In this document: positions 27,315 to 35,492 of the stretch, piece after piece
Position numbering within the stretch: the stretch's first letter is position 1
How the letters are laid out: each line of letters begins with the position of its first letter
Assembly (NCBI GenBank): GCA_031254105.1
Contig: JAIRVB010000018.1
Coordinates: forward strand, 1 to 64,000
Direction of reading: 5' to 3'
DNA: 64,000 nt
Source of the DNA: Chitinispirillales bacterium
Lineage (GTDB): Bacteria > Fibrobacterota > Chitinivibrionia > Chitinivibrionales > Chitinispirillaceae
The notes under the pieces: model-generated
Told to the model about the DNA's origin: nothing
Seen by the model: only the letters and a program-made list of their open reading frames with translations
The model's database searches: none
Program-made: the position numbers and the translations under genes

Positions 27315-28208
27315 CTACTCGGAATCGTTTTCCTGCTGTAAGACGATGGGCTGCCTGTCGGAACCCGGAATAAGATCGACATTAAATTCTACATTGGTTT
27401 TTAAACGCAAATCCGCGATCAGACGGTCTATCTCGCTTCTTTGTGACATACTGGTCAACCTGGCCACAATCTCATCGTGTACCTCTTCTAAAGTAGATAC
27501 TCCGCCCTTCTCATATCTGCCAAGTATCCGCAAGATATGAAAACCTTCATCAGACCTATAGGGACCGGCTACAGATGGAACCACAGCTGCCGCAATCCTG
27601 GGCCGCAAAAACGGCGGTACGGCATCCATCGGCACAAATGGCGGAGTGTCAAGGCTTGTCGGAGGGATTTTAGAGTGAGCGGCAAGCACATCGTTAAATT
27701 TGTCAAGTGTAACAGTATTACGAATCTCCCAGGCCAAGCTCAAGTCCTGCACCACTATCTCCTGATAACGCACCATATCCTGTTCGCGGATAAACTGATT
27801 CTTGTTGTTTTCGTAATACTCCCGTACCGTTCGCTCGCTTACGTCTTCAGAGCTGTTAAACGAGTTACGGTTTATAATCTCGGCGCTAAGCAAATCTTTT
27901 CTCATCTTCTCCAAACGCGCCTTTATCTCTTTCTCTTTGTCTACCTTACGGCGCAGCGCCTCCTGGTAAAGAAGCTCAGTACTGATCCACTGCCTCACAT
28001 AATGAGCGTTCTGATCATAAGTAATAATATCACTGTACTCCGGCGGAATACTGGCTGAAAGATCATCGATAGTTAAAACCTCATCGCCTACCCGCGCAAT
28101 AACCGCGGAGGCGGGCTTCTTCTGTGAAGAGAAAAACTTATGTTCGCATCCGGTAAAAAACATCATAGAGCAGATAACTACGCTCAAGACTGAAATGTAT
28201 TTTCTCAC
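27315..28208 (-). CDS. SurA/PrsA-like peptidyl-prolyl isomerase lipoprotein
   Basis: About 297 aa. The GTG at 28208 has AAAGGA 7 bp upstream and gives a proper signal peptide with lipobox FTGC; an ATG at 28256 adds 16 basic residues. N-terminal SurA-type helices (VIARVGDEVLTIDDL, QWISTELLYQEALRRKV), then one parvulin-like domain (IREQDMVRYQEIVVQ, GPYRSDEGFHILRILGRYEKG). The conserved catalytic residues of parvulins are not all obvious, so it may act mainly as a chaperone. It precedes the second SurA-like gene. Confidence 0.85.
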   Translation of the reverse strand: MRKYISVLSVVICSMMFFTGCEHKFFSSQKKPASAVIARVGDEVLTIDDLSASIPPEYSDIITYDQNAHYVRQWISTELLYQEALRRKVDKEKEIKARLEKMRKDLLSAEIINRNSFNSSEDVSERTVREYYENNKNQFIREQDMVRYQEIVVQDLSLAWEIRNTVTLDKFNDVLAAHSKIPPTSLDTPPFVPMDAVPPFLRPRIAAAVVPSVAGPYRSDEGFHILRILGRYEKGGVSTLEEVHDEIVARLTSMSQRSEIDRLIADLRLKTNVEFNVDLIPGSDRQPIVLQQENDSE

Positions 28209-28803
28209 TTTTTTCCTTTGATTCACGTGGAGCCTCAACGTTATTTTTTTCTGCATAATTTTTTAGATGATTTCTGTTTGAATCAAGATTCGTGCCAAAT
28301 CGAGTTTATGGATCAATATAAATACAATCCAATAATATAAATATATATGGTGGATGGTGGGAAATGCTAAATTCTGGAGTGATAAAAGGGGAGATCTTCG
28401 CCTGATTGCTATTTTCTCATTTATGAATCCCACCAATCTATAAAATTTTTCTCACATGCATAAATATACAGTTTTTTGATTTTTCATTGACATCTTATCA
28501 AAAATCTGACGTTTTCTATAATATCCCCAAATGCTGCCTGCCGCTTACCGCGCATAAATTAATCCCTTACAATCCTGCGAATCTGTTTATACTCCGTCCG
28601 CAGCCTATTTAAAACCGTCTGTAAATACTTTCGTCTTTTAACTTCCCGGCGTACCTTTGGTAAACCGCGAACACTGTTATGGAAAATCCGCTTTGGACCT
28701 AAACAACAAACAATGTAATAACATTAGAAAACAAATACTATATTTTACTATCTGAGCTCCAAGTTCTGAGCTCTGAACCCTATCTTCCCAACCGGAGTAA
28801 AAT
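28209..28803. other. Intergenic region, no supported gene
   Basis: About 595 bp between divergent genes, strongly AT-rich in the first half. A minus-strand frame of about 50 Arg/Lys-rich codons ends at 28559 (VRREVKRRKYL, then LNRLRTEYKQIRRIVRD) but has no start codon. The right end carries CCGGAG 7 bp before the kinase ATG at 28804. Confidence 0.4.
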
Positions 28804-29808
28804 ATGACCGCCCCTTTCAAAGTAGACCCAGCAAAAAGCAGAGTAACCGCAATCGGCTCCGCGCTCATGGATTTGTGCCTCATGGAAGAAGACGCCTTTC
28901 TAAGCGAATCAGGCGCGCAAAAGGGCGGAATGGTGATGGTTGATCACACACATATAACAAGCCTGCTCTCAAAAAGCGTTTCGCGTCCAAGCATCGTGCC
29001 CGGAGGCAGCGCATGCAATACTATCGTTGGGGTAGGAAGACTTGGAGCGCCCGCAAGATTTATAGGGAAACGGGGAAACGATGAACTTGGTAAAACTTTT
29101 GAAAAAAGCCTTGTCGCCAGCAATGTCGACCCAATCCTTTTTACCTCACCCTCTGCGACCGGACATGTATTGTCAATAATCACCCCCGATGCTCAGCGGT
29201 CAATGCTTACTTACCTTGGGGCTTCCGCGGAAACGAAACCCCATGAGATAATCAACGAACATTTCGCGGATAGCGCCTTTGTCCACCTGGAAGGGTATTT
29301 ATTATTTAATCCGCAGCTTATAAAAGCGGCGCTGAAAGCGGCTAAAGCGGCAGGCGCGTTTATCTCACTTGATCTGGCCAGCTTTACGGTTGTGGAGTCG
29401 TCACTGGAGCTTCTTGAAGAGATTGTTCATGAATATGTTGATATTGTTATAGCCAATGAGGATGAAGCCGCTTCGTTTACAGGACATAAGGATGAAGAGA
29501 AGGCGGCGGAAGCTCTCGCGAAAAAAGCCGCGGTTGGGGTGATGAAGCTTGGCAAACGCGGCAGTATCATCACACATGGGAACAATAGTATGCGAGTCGC
29601 TCCCAGAGGCAGCGGAAAAGCTGTTGACACAACAGGAGCCGGTGATCTGTGGGCCTCAGGATTTCTTTACGGTCTTGTGAAAGGATACGATATTGAGACA
29701 AGCGGCAAAATCGCCTCTCTTTGCGGATACGAAGTTTGTCAGGTTGTTGGAGCGCATATTCCAGATGATGGTTGGAACAGGATCAAAACAGAATTTGGTA
29801 TTGATTAA
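28804..29808 (+). CDS. PfkB-family carbohydrate/nucleoside kinase
   Basis: 334 aa. The PfkB signatures are present: GGSACNTIVGVGRLG near 63-77 and DTTGAGDLWASGFLYG near 275-290, the latter with the catalytic Asp of the anion hole GAGD. ADP-ribose or adenosine kinase-like length and the IANEDEAASFTG stretch place it among adenosine/ribokinase-like members; the true substrate cannot be told. CCGGAG lies upstream of the ATG. Stands alone ahead of a rhodanese gene. Confidence 0.88.
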   Translation: MTAPFKVDPAKSRVTAIGSALMDLCLMEEDAFLSESGAQKGGMVMVDHTHITSLLSKSVSRPSIVPGGSACNTIVGVGRLGAPARFIGKRGNDELGKTFEKSLVASNVDPILFTSPSATGHVLSIITPDAQRSMLTYLGASAETKPHEIINEHFADSAFVHLEGYLLFNPQLIKAALKAAKAAGAFISLDLASFTVVESSLELLEEIVHEYVDIVIANEDEAASFTGHKDEEKAAEALAKKAAVGVMKLGKRGSIITHGNNSMRVAPRGSGKAVDTTGAGDLWASGFLYGLVKGYDIETSGKIASLCGYEVCQVVGAHIPDDGWNRIKTEFGID

Positions 29809-29889
29809 CAATTAGTAATCACTGCAGGGAACGGCAGCCTGCCGCCGCCGCGTTTTTACGTAAACGTAACGAACAACCAAAAGAATATT

Positions 29890-30321
29890 ATGAACAAATC
29901 CAAACACAAAAAGTTTTCATTTACTACCGTTTTTCTGTTGACATGCACATATTTGTCAGTTATGCCATGCACATCCTGCAACGCCTCATCCTTACAATCC
30001 AAATACAAAAAAATATCCGCAAAACAGGCGCATAATATGATGACAAAGAATAAATCATATATTCTGCTTGATGTCAGAACAGAAGAGGAATTTAAAGAAA
30101 GGCATATAAAAGGAGCTGTGCTTATCCCCGATTTTCAGATAAAACAGCGCGCCGAAACTGAGCTGACAGATAAAAACGCTCTTATCCTTATCTATTGCCG
30201 CAGCGGGCGTAGAAGCGCTAATTCCGCGCGGCGGCTAATCGAAATGGGATACACAAATGTCTATGATTTCGGCGGTATTATCGATTGGCCGTATGATACG
30301 GTTAGGGATAAATCATTATAG
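29890..30321 (+). CDS. Exported rhodanese-like protein
   Basis: 143 aa. N-terminal signal sequence (FLLTCTYLSVMPCTSC) with a possible lipobox-like end. Rhodanese domain at about 42-140: YILLDVRTEEEFKERHIKGA, LIYCRSGRRSANSA with the active-site Cys in the CRSGRRS loop, and MGYTNVYDFGGIIDWP. These domains carry a persulfide on the Cys. The CRSGRRS loop is close to single-domain periplasmic PspE-like rhodaneses. Substrate unknown. Confidence 0.88.
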   Translation: MNKSKHKKFSFTTVFLLTCTYLSVMPCTSCNASSLQSKYKKISAKQAHNMMTKNKSYILLDVRTEEEFKERHIKGAVLIPDFQIKQRAETELTDKNALILIYCRSGRRSANSARRLIEMGYTNVYDFGGIIDWPYDTVRDKSL

Positions 30322-30442
30322 AAACTACTGAACAATTCAAGTGCAATTGCATTGCGGACGTGATTATTGATCAAAAGCAAATTAAAAGGATAATACCGAC
30401 AAATAAATGATTTGGAACGGGTTATACAGGTTATAAGCAGCT

Positions 30443-30508
30443 GCGCCCTCTTCAGGGCGCGAAATAAAAAACGGATGGTTCCCGAAGGAACTATCCGTTT
30501 TTTATTTC
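30443..30508. terminator. Strong bidirectional terminator with adjacent second hairpin
   Basis: Arms 30461-30482 and 30487-30508 form a 22-bp stem around a CGAA loop, with A-tract on one side and T-tract on the other, so it works on both strands. Immediately before it, GCGCCCT-CTTC-AGGGCGC (30443-30460) makes a second perfect hairpin. It separates the convergent rhodanese gene and the eight-gene envelope operon. Confidence 0.85.
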
Positions 30509-30543
30509 AACATATTTAAAACGCCCCGCAGGGAGTTTTCCTG

Positions 30544-31791
30544 CTAAAACCGGTAAGTTGCGCTGATCTTTCTAAACAGAGAGAGCTGAGGTCCGCTTAT
30601 AAGATTGGTGAAAGTATAAGCAACGTCATTGGTTGAAACGAAATCAATGCGCAAACGGTTATCGATGTTGATGCCAAAACCCAGGCCAACCAAACCGTCT
30701 TCATCATCAAAATTCTCTTTGTTGTATTCAACCCATTTGCTGCTCTTGTTCTTATCGTCGTTCACATATCTGAACTCTTTCTCACCGCCTACACGGATCA
30801 GGAACCAATCCCACACAATGTTACGTTCAATACCAAAGCTGATCCTGCCGCCGATAGACTCATGATCAGCGCTGCCGTCCTTGTCCATCTGAGTGTAAAG
30901 ACCCTGCAAACCCGCCCAGAAAAATCCGCGGTCGATGTTCATATTAAGACCTATACCGCCGGTTACGTCAATAATTTCGCTTTTGTTCAGCTTCATGTGT
31001 TCCATTGAAACCTGAGGTACAAAAGCGCCGTTGATAGAGGGTACCGCGGAAAAGAAACGCACATCGCCGCGGTAGAAATAATCTCCGTCACAAACTTTTT
31101 TAATATAAGAACCGGCAGGATCATAATTTTCAGTAGTTTTGTCTGTAGTACGGTACCTGCCTACCATGCTTCCGCCATTAAAAGAAGCCTCGAAGTCAAG
31201 ACCCTGGTCAAGATTCCAGTTTATTCCCGCTGTAATCTTATAAACGCCGGACTGATTCATAATATCGTCATTTTCTTGAACTTTCTGATGAGCTCCGTAA
31301 AGACCGAATCCGAGAGCAATCCCGTTGCCTAAATCGTAGCCGAACATAAGATCAAGCTTGCCGACAGGATCTTTAAGGTTATACCCTTTCAGCTCCTGCG
31401 TTCCTCCGATATACGCCCCTCTCACTTCACCGCTTGCCTCAAGAAGACTCTGCACAAGACGGTCGCGGCGGTTCACAAACGCGCCGATGGACAACATCGG
31501 GGCATTGTCCCCTTCACCGAGCTTATGGGAGAACATCGCTCCAAAGAAAGGATCACTGAGTGTAAGGTTCCCTCTTTGTGAGACATAAATTTGGTTTTTT
31601 TCCTTATCTACCCAGCCATAAGAACCATACAGCATATTCGGATACAAACTCATATCAGCGGGATTTCTGAATACGCTGATCTCATCACGGAAGAAAGCAT
31701 CATGCCTTCCCATAACATCAACACGCGCATCCGTAGCATAACTACCAGCTACACACCCCGCTGCAAGCACTAATGCCAGCACCTTATTCAT
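30544..31791 (-). CDS. Outer-membrane beta-barrel protein
   Basis: 415 aa from ATG 31791, with GGAGGCGGGG just upstream. Signal peptide (ALVLAAGCVAGSYA), then alternating polar/aromatic strands throughout, ending in the terminal Phe of a barrel (ISATYRF). FRNPADMSLYPNMLYGSYG near the N-terminus resembles UPF0164/PorV-like barrel openings. It is the last gene of the eight-gene operon coding for the energised envelope machine, before a terminator. A role as the outer-membrane element is inferred. Confidence 0.75.
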   Translation of the reverse strand: MNKVLALVLAAGCVAGSYATDARVDVMGRHDAFFRDEISVFRNPADMSLYPNMLYGSYGWVDKEKNQIYVSQRGNLTLSDPFFGAMFSHKLGEGDNAPMLSIGAFVNRRDRLVQSLLEASGEVRGAYIGGTQELKGYNLKDPVGKLDLMFGYDLGNGIALGFGLYGAHQKVQENDDIMNQSGVYKITAGINWNLDQGLDFEASFNGGSMVGRYRTTDKTTENYDPAGSYIKKVCDGDYFYRGDVRFFSAVPSINGAFVPQVSMEHMKLNKSEIIDVTGGIGLNMNIDRGFFWAGLQGLYTQMDKDGSADHESIGGRISFGIERNIVWDWFLIRVGGEKEFRYVNDDKNKSSKWVEYNKENFDDEDGLVGLGFGINIDNRLRIDFVSTNDVAYTFTNLISGPQLSLFRKISATYRF

Positions 31792-31934
31792 AAACCCCGC
31801 CTCCATCGCAATTTTTTATTATGTTTCTTTTTTAAGTATACTACAGTTCGCGCATCATTCTCCATGTACGAGCGCCTGGGCGGGCGATAGGGGCGGATAA
31901 TTACGCCCTCTATGCCTGCGCCAACCAATTATCA

Positions 31935-33281
31935 TCACTGAGAGAACACAAACGGATAAACAACCTCCGTCACATCTCCAGGTTTGTCAATCTTGTCAAA
32001 ATTCCAGCTCTTCACACGGTCTACAACGGTTTTTTCAAGTTCAGGATCAGCCATTGTTGACTCAACTACCTGAGCGAAAATCACCTTTCCAAACTCATCA
32101 ATAGCGAATTTGACCGTGATTTTACCGTTCAAACCGGGTTTTTCACGCAAACGTCTATTGTAAGCGTGACGAAGCGCAGCCATATTCTGCATAACAACAC
32201 GCTGAATACTTGCACGGCTTCTTCCGCCCGTAAGCTGACCGCCCTTCAAAAAGTCAGGTGATGAAACTTTCAGTTCACCGCGCTTTTTAAGGTCAAGCCC
32301 GCCCCCGCCGCCGCCCATAAGGCCGCCGATAAGATCATCAATACCGCCGCCGCTGCCGCCGAAGCCGCTGCCATAACCGGAACCGTAACCGATACCGGCT
32401 ACACCCTTACGGCCTACGCCGCCGTCGCCGCCGGACTTAAGGCCGCCGACACCAGACAAAATAGCGTCAATATCTGTAGCAAAACCCCCCTTACCAAAGA
32501 TATCGGCGCTGGCCACACTTTTACCCTTGATCTGCCCGGATACAATACCAAGCACACCCATGTGGGTAACGCGCGCTCTGGGGTCTCCGCCGCCGCCCGT
32601 CATACCGCCCGCGCCTTTATTCTTTTGAGGCGTAAGCTTCTTCTGGTCGGTTTTGACCTCTTCCTCTTTCTTCTTTTCCTCTTCCTTCTTTTTATCCAAA
32701 GCAGCCTCAACATCCTCAGCCTTTACGAGCTTGGCGGTACGTTCTTCAGGCAGCTTTTCAAAAAAGTCGGTCGCAATCTCCACAACTGTGCGTGTTCCCA
32801 TGAAAATGATGAAACCAACAGCGAGAAGCATGGCTATGAACTGAACATTTCTCTGTCGAGTCTCTTTTTCTACAGTAAAAATATCCGCGCGTTTTTTAGC
32901 CATCTCGGCATACTCGGCATCAGTAAGGATTTTGACATTTTCATCATCGTCATCATCGTCATCGTCATCATCGCGGGACCTTGCCACCGGTGCGGCGGCT
33001 GCTGCTGCAGGAGCTGCGGCAGCGGCAGCGATCGGGGGGGGAGGCACAGCTGCGCCGTCATTCAATGGTACGAGATCCACTTCCGCGCCGCAAGCGCTAA
33101 ACTGCGCTTTGAGCCGCACCGCTTCCTCTTCTTCCGCTTCCTTCTTGATGCAAACAGCCTTTTGCGTAACGGCGTTAAACACCACATCGGCGGGACTTCC
33201 TGAGTAGCGCGCTATCTCATCGGCGATTCGGGAAGCTCTCTGAGGATCCTCGCACTTTTTTATAAGGATCTTATACTTCAC
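31935..33281 (-). CDS. AgmX/TonB-like energy-transducer protein
   Basis: 448 aa, GTG start, 2 bp after the preceding ExbD-like gene. Layout: L7/L12-like N-terminal domain (1-75; YKILIKKCEDPQRAS, AVRLKAQFSACGAEVDLV); Pro/Ala linker; a run of ten Asp; membrane segment near 147-167 (FIAMLLAVGFIIFMGTRTVV); Lys/Glu coiled segment; Gly-rich region (about 230-345); and an AgmX/PglI C-terminal TonB-like domain (ASIQRVVMQNMAALRHAYNR, GKITVKFAIDEFGKV, VKSWNFDKI). AgmX-type proteins belong to Myxococcus gliding complexes. With TolQ/TolR-like partners next to it, it should carry force across the envelope. Confidence 0.85.
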   Translation of the reverse strand: MKYKILIKKCEDPQRASRIADEIARYSGSPADVVFNAVTQKAVCIKKEAEEEEAVRLKAQFSACGAEVDLVPLNDGAAVPPPPIAAAAAAPAAAAAAPVARSRDDDDDDDDDDENVKILTDAEYAEMAKKRADIFTVEKETRQRNVQFIAMLLAVGFIIFMGTRTVVEIATDFFEKLPEERTAKLVKAEDVEAALDKKKEEEKKKEEEVKTDQKKLTPQKNKGAGGMTGGGGDPRARVTHMGVLGIVSGQIKGKSVASADIFGKGGFATDIDAILSGVGGLKSGGDGGVGRKGVAGIGYGSGYGSGFGGSGGGIDDLIGGLMGGGGGGLDLKKRGELKVSSPDFLKGGQLTGGRSRASIQRVVMQNMAALRHAYNRRLREKPGLNGKITVKFAIDEFGKVIFAQVVESTMADPELEKTVVDRVKSWNFDKIDKPGDVTEVVYPFVFSQ

Positions 33282-33283
33282 CG

Positions 33284-33781
33284 TTAATCATCCCTTTCCA
33301 TGACCGCAAAGTTCATATTGTTGTAGCCGACCTTGCCGCAGGTGTTCATAATCTTAAACATAACATCAAAATCTATGTTTTTGTCGATCTGAACGATGAT
33401 CCTGCCATGCACGGCGTTAAGAGCGCCCATGCGGACCATCTCCTCCTCCATCGCGAGACAGACCTTGAGCTTCTCCTCAAGCTTGGTGATAACAGGATCA
33501 TGCTCCTCTGCAGATATGTTCCTTGCATCCTCTGTAGGAACAACTGCCGCGTTGTCAAGAAGAATCATATCGTTGGTCACAGCGATCTGCAGGTTGACCT
33601 CCTGGGGCTTCTTCTTGGACTCCGAGTTAGGAAGCACTAAGTTATCAGCATTGGTCAGAATGGATCCGTCAGCCGAAAAACTCTTAATCAAAAACACCAG
33701 AATGATGGTAAACATGTCCATCATTGACGTAATGTTAAGATTAGTGTCTCCGGTTCTTGCTTTTACTCTTCCGCGTCCCAT
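33284..33781 (-). CDS. ExbD/TolR-like protein, with canonical membrane Asp
   Basis: 165 aa. One N-terminal membrane helix with Asp22 in NITSMMDMFTIILVF, the position of the proton-carrying Asp of TolR/ExbD. The periplasmic part ends with the ExbD-like IIVQIDKNIDFDVMFKIMNTCG. It should pair with the TolQ-like subunit to form an ion-driven motor. GAGGGG upstream of the ATG overlaps the end of the preceding gene. Confidence 0.88.
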   Translation of the reverse strand: MGRGRVKARTGDTNLNITSMMDMFTIILVFLIKSFSADGSILTNADNLVLPNSESKKKPQEVNLQIAVTNDMILLDNAAVVPTEDARNISAEEHDPVITKLEEKLKVCLAMEEEMVRMGALNAVHGRIIVQIDKNIDFDVMFKIMNTCGKVGYNNMNFAVMERDD

Positions 33782-33782
33782 A

Positions 33783-34562
33783 TTAACCCCTCAATTTCGC
33801 TATAGATATGTTCGGGAACTCCGCACTGCGTGCCGCATCCATGATCTGAACGATTTTATCGAAGATCACTTCGTTTTCCGCCGCTATGATCAGGTCATCC
33901 GCATCCTCAGCGTCACGGTAGCGCTCCTTAATCTTCATAAGACGATTCTTGAGCTCATCATAAGCGGAAAGCGGCTTGCTTTCAAACTCCGCCGGGTTAG
34001 ACACAATAATACGTCTGCGCGGGTTAGTAAGAGCGAATACAGTATCTCCGGCAACTACTTTTTCTACCGGATTTCCGTCAACATTAGTCAGCATCTCACC
34101 GAACTTGGTGTACATGCAATTGATAATGCTGCGTTTATCATCGGAAGTGTACAGAAAAATATCATAGCGTTCGTAAACCGTAAGCTCTCTGCCGCTGGGG
34201 TGCCTGGGCTGTTTGCCCGGTTCATACTCAACCAAAGTGTCAAGACCGTCTTTAGTGACATAACGGTGAAATTCACGGTAGAACAGGCTCGGCATGAATC
34301 CGCCCTTAGCGCCGAGAGTTACAACCGAGTCAGTGATAATCGCGGTCAAAAGTATTTTGGCGCTCTTATCCTCCTGCGGCTGCTCGGTAACAGCGCTTCT
34401 GGTTTGTGATCCTCTGGCTTCAGGAAGCTTTATGTCAATAACCGCCACTTTCGCGAACTCAGCGGAAACAAGCAACAGCGGAATGAGCACAACCATCAGG
34501 TTCATGAAGCACTTAAGGTCAAGCTCCGGAGCAGGTTTCATCTCTATATTTAATTTAGACAT
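33783..34562 (-). CDS. ExbD/TolR-like protein lacking the membrane Asp
   Basis: 259 aa from ATG 34562 (GAGAGGAT upstream); longer than usual. The membrane helix reads LDLKCFMNLMVVLIPLLL: Asn21 stands where the other paralog has Asp22. The remaining sequence is a TolR-like periplasmic part with a large insert (GRELTVYERYDIFLY, DDKRSIINCMYTKF) and a typical end (DLIIAAENEVIFDKIVQIMDA). It seems not able to bind a proton at this site, so it may be a structural subunit. It lies between the TolQ-like gene and the second ExbD-like gene. Confidence 0.85.
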   Translation of the reverse strand: MSKLNIEMKPAPELDLKCFMNLMVVLIPLLLVSAEFAKVAVIDIKLPEARGSQTRSAVTEQPQEDKSAKILLTAIITDSVVTLGAKGGFMPSLFYREFHRYVTKDGLDTLVEYEPGKQPRHPSGRELTVYERYDIFLYTSDDKRSIINCMYTKFGEMLTNVDGNPVEKVVAGDTVFALTNPRRRIIVSNPAEFESKPLSAYDELKNRLMKIKERYRDAEDADDLIIAAENEVIFDKIVQIMDAARSAEFPNISIAKLRG

Positions 34563-34585
34563 GAGGTATCCTCTCAACCAATGGT

Positions 34586-35212
34586 TTAAGCTTCAATCAT
34601 ATTAATAAGTTTGGACGACTTCTCATCAAGCTCCTGAAGAACGCCCTGAGATTTACCATCAAGAACACCGTGAAGAAGAAGCAAAGGAATAGCTGTCAGC
34701 AGTCCCCAGAGCGTAGATGACATCGCCATGGAAATACCGGAAGCCAGCGCCTGAGCTCTCTGAGCGGCAGGAACGTTAGCAACAGCGTCAAAGCAAAGCA
34801 TCAGACCGTAAATAGTTCCCATAAGACCCACGAGTGTAGCAAGGTTAGCCATAATAGGAATAAGATAAATGTTACGTGAGACGCGGGGCGCTTCTGTAAG
34901 AAACACTTCATCAACAGCTTTCTGTACCTGTTTCGAGCTTCTCCCGCGGTTCTGCAAGATAGCTGTAACGCTCTTTGCAAGAGGAGTATTCATTGAAGAG
35001 GAATACTTGATCGCCTTCTCATACTCTCCGGCTTTAATGTACTTTGATATACCGGCCATAAACGTACCGCTTCCGCCGCCGCATTTAATGAAAAGATAGT
35101 AGATCTTCTCACCGACAAGACCAAATCCCGCAAACAAAAGAAACGTAATCATCCACATAACCCAACTACCACTGGTAAGAAAACCATCGAGAACAAACTT
35201 GTACAGCTGCAT
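34586..35212 (-). CDS. MotA/TolQ/ExbB-like proton channel protein
   Basis: 208 aa from ATG 35212 (AAAGGAG upstream). Membrane helices at about 16-40 (WVMWMITFLLFAGFGLVGE), 118-142 (LIPIMANLATLVGLMGTIYG) and 160-182 (SSTLWGLLTAIPLLLLHGV), with the family hallmark ATLVGLMGTIYGLM. The pore-forming subunit of ion-driven motors of the ExbB/TolQ class. The next two genes are ExbD/TolR-like, completing the motor. Confidence 0.92.
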   Translation of the reverse strand: MQLYKFVLDGFLTSGSWVMWMITFLLFAGFGLVGEKIYYLFIKCGGGSGTFMAGISKYIKAGEYEKAIKYSSSMNTPLAKSVTAILQNRGRSSKQVQKAVDEVFLTEAPRVSRNIYLIPIMANLATLVGLMGTIYGLMLCFDAVANVPAAQRAQALASGISMAMSSTLWGLLTAIPLLLLHGVLDGKSQGVLQELDEKSSKLINMIEA

Positions 35213-35432
35213 CTTAGAGACTCCTTTCAATTAACAAAAAAGTACATTTTTATAGATTGTAACAATAGGATTCGAATTATTCAATACTTTTTTTGGAGAG
35301 CAGAGGCAAACCTTACCCCTACATCCCTCTGTACAGGCAGGATTTGCCCCTGCCTCCTGATTTTCCAAAACGCTCCTTTCATCTTTTTTAATAAAATGAA
35401 TAATTATTATCAACCAAAATTTCTCTTTTACA

Positions 35433-35459
35433 CAGGGAACGGTCACTGACCGTTCCCTG
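35433..35459. repeat. Perfect 27-bp palindrome
   Basis: CAGGGAACGGTCA, one base, then TGACCGTTCCCTG: 13-bp arms with no mismatch, in the gap between the TPR gene and the TolQ-like gene. It may act as a REP-like or attenuating hairpin. The 35231-35492 region holds no gene. Confidence 0.8.
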
Positions 35460-35492
35460 CGGCGATGCTCATAATTTCAGCGCATCTTAAAT

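Noticed and set aside
28559-28720. Minus-strand frame of about 50 Arg/Lys-rich codons.
   Set aside because: No start codon or ribosome binding site, and the upstream end meets a stop; may be a relic but cannot be supported.
32562-33203. Long plus-strand frame opposite the AgmX-like gene.
   Set aside because: Shadow of the Asp-, Ala- and Lys/Glu-rich low-complexity codons of the minus-strand gene.
33396-34409. 337-codon plus-strand frame opposite the two ExbD-like genes.
   Set aside because: It spans two real minus-strand genes with clear family motifs, and its own translation has no recognisable domain.
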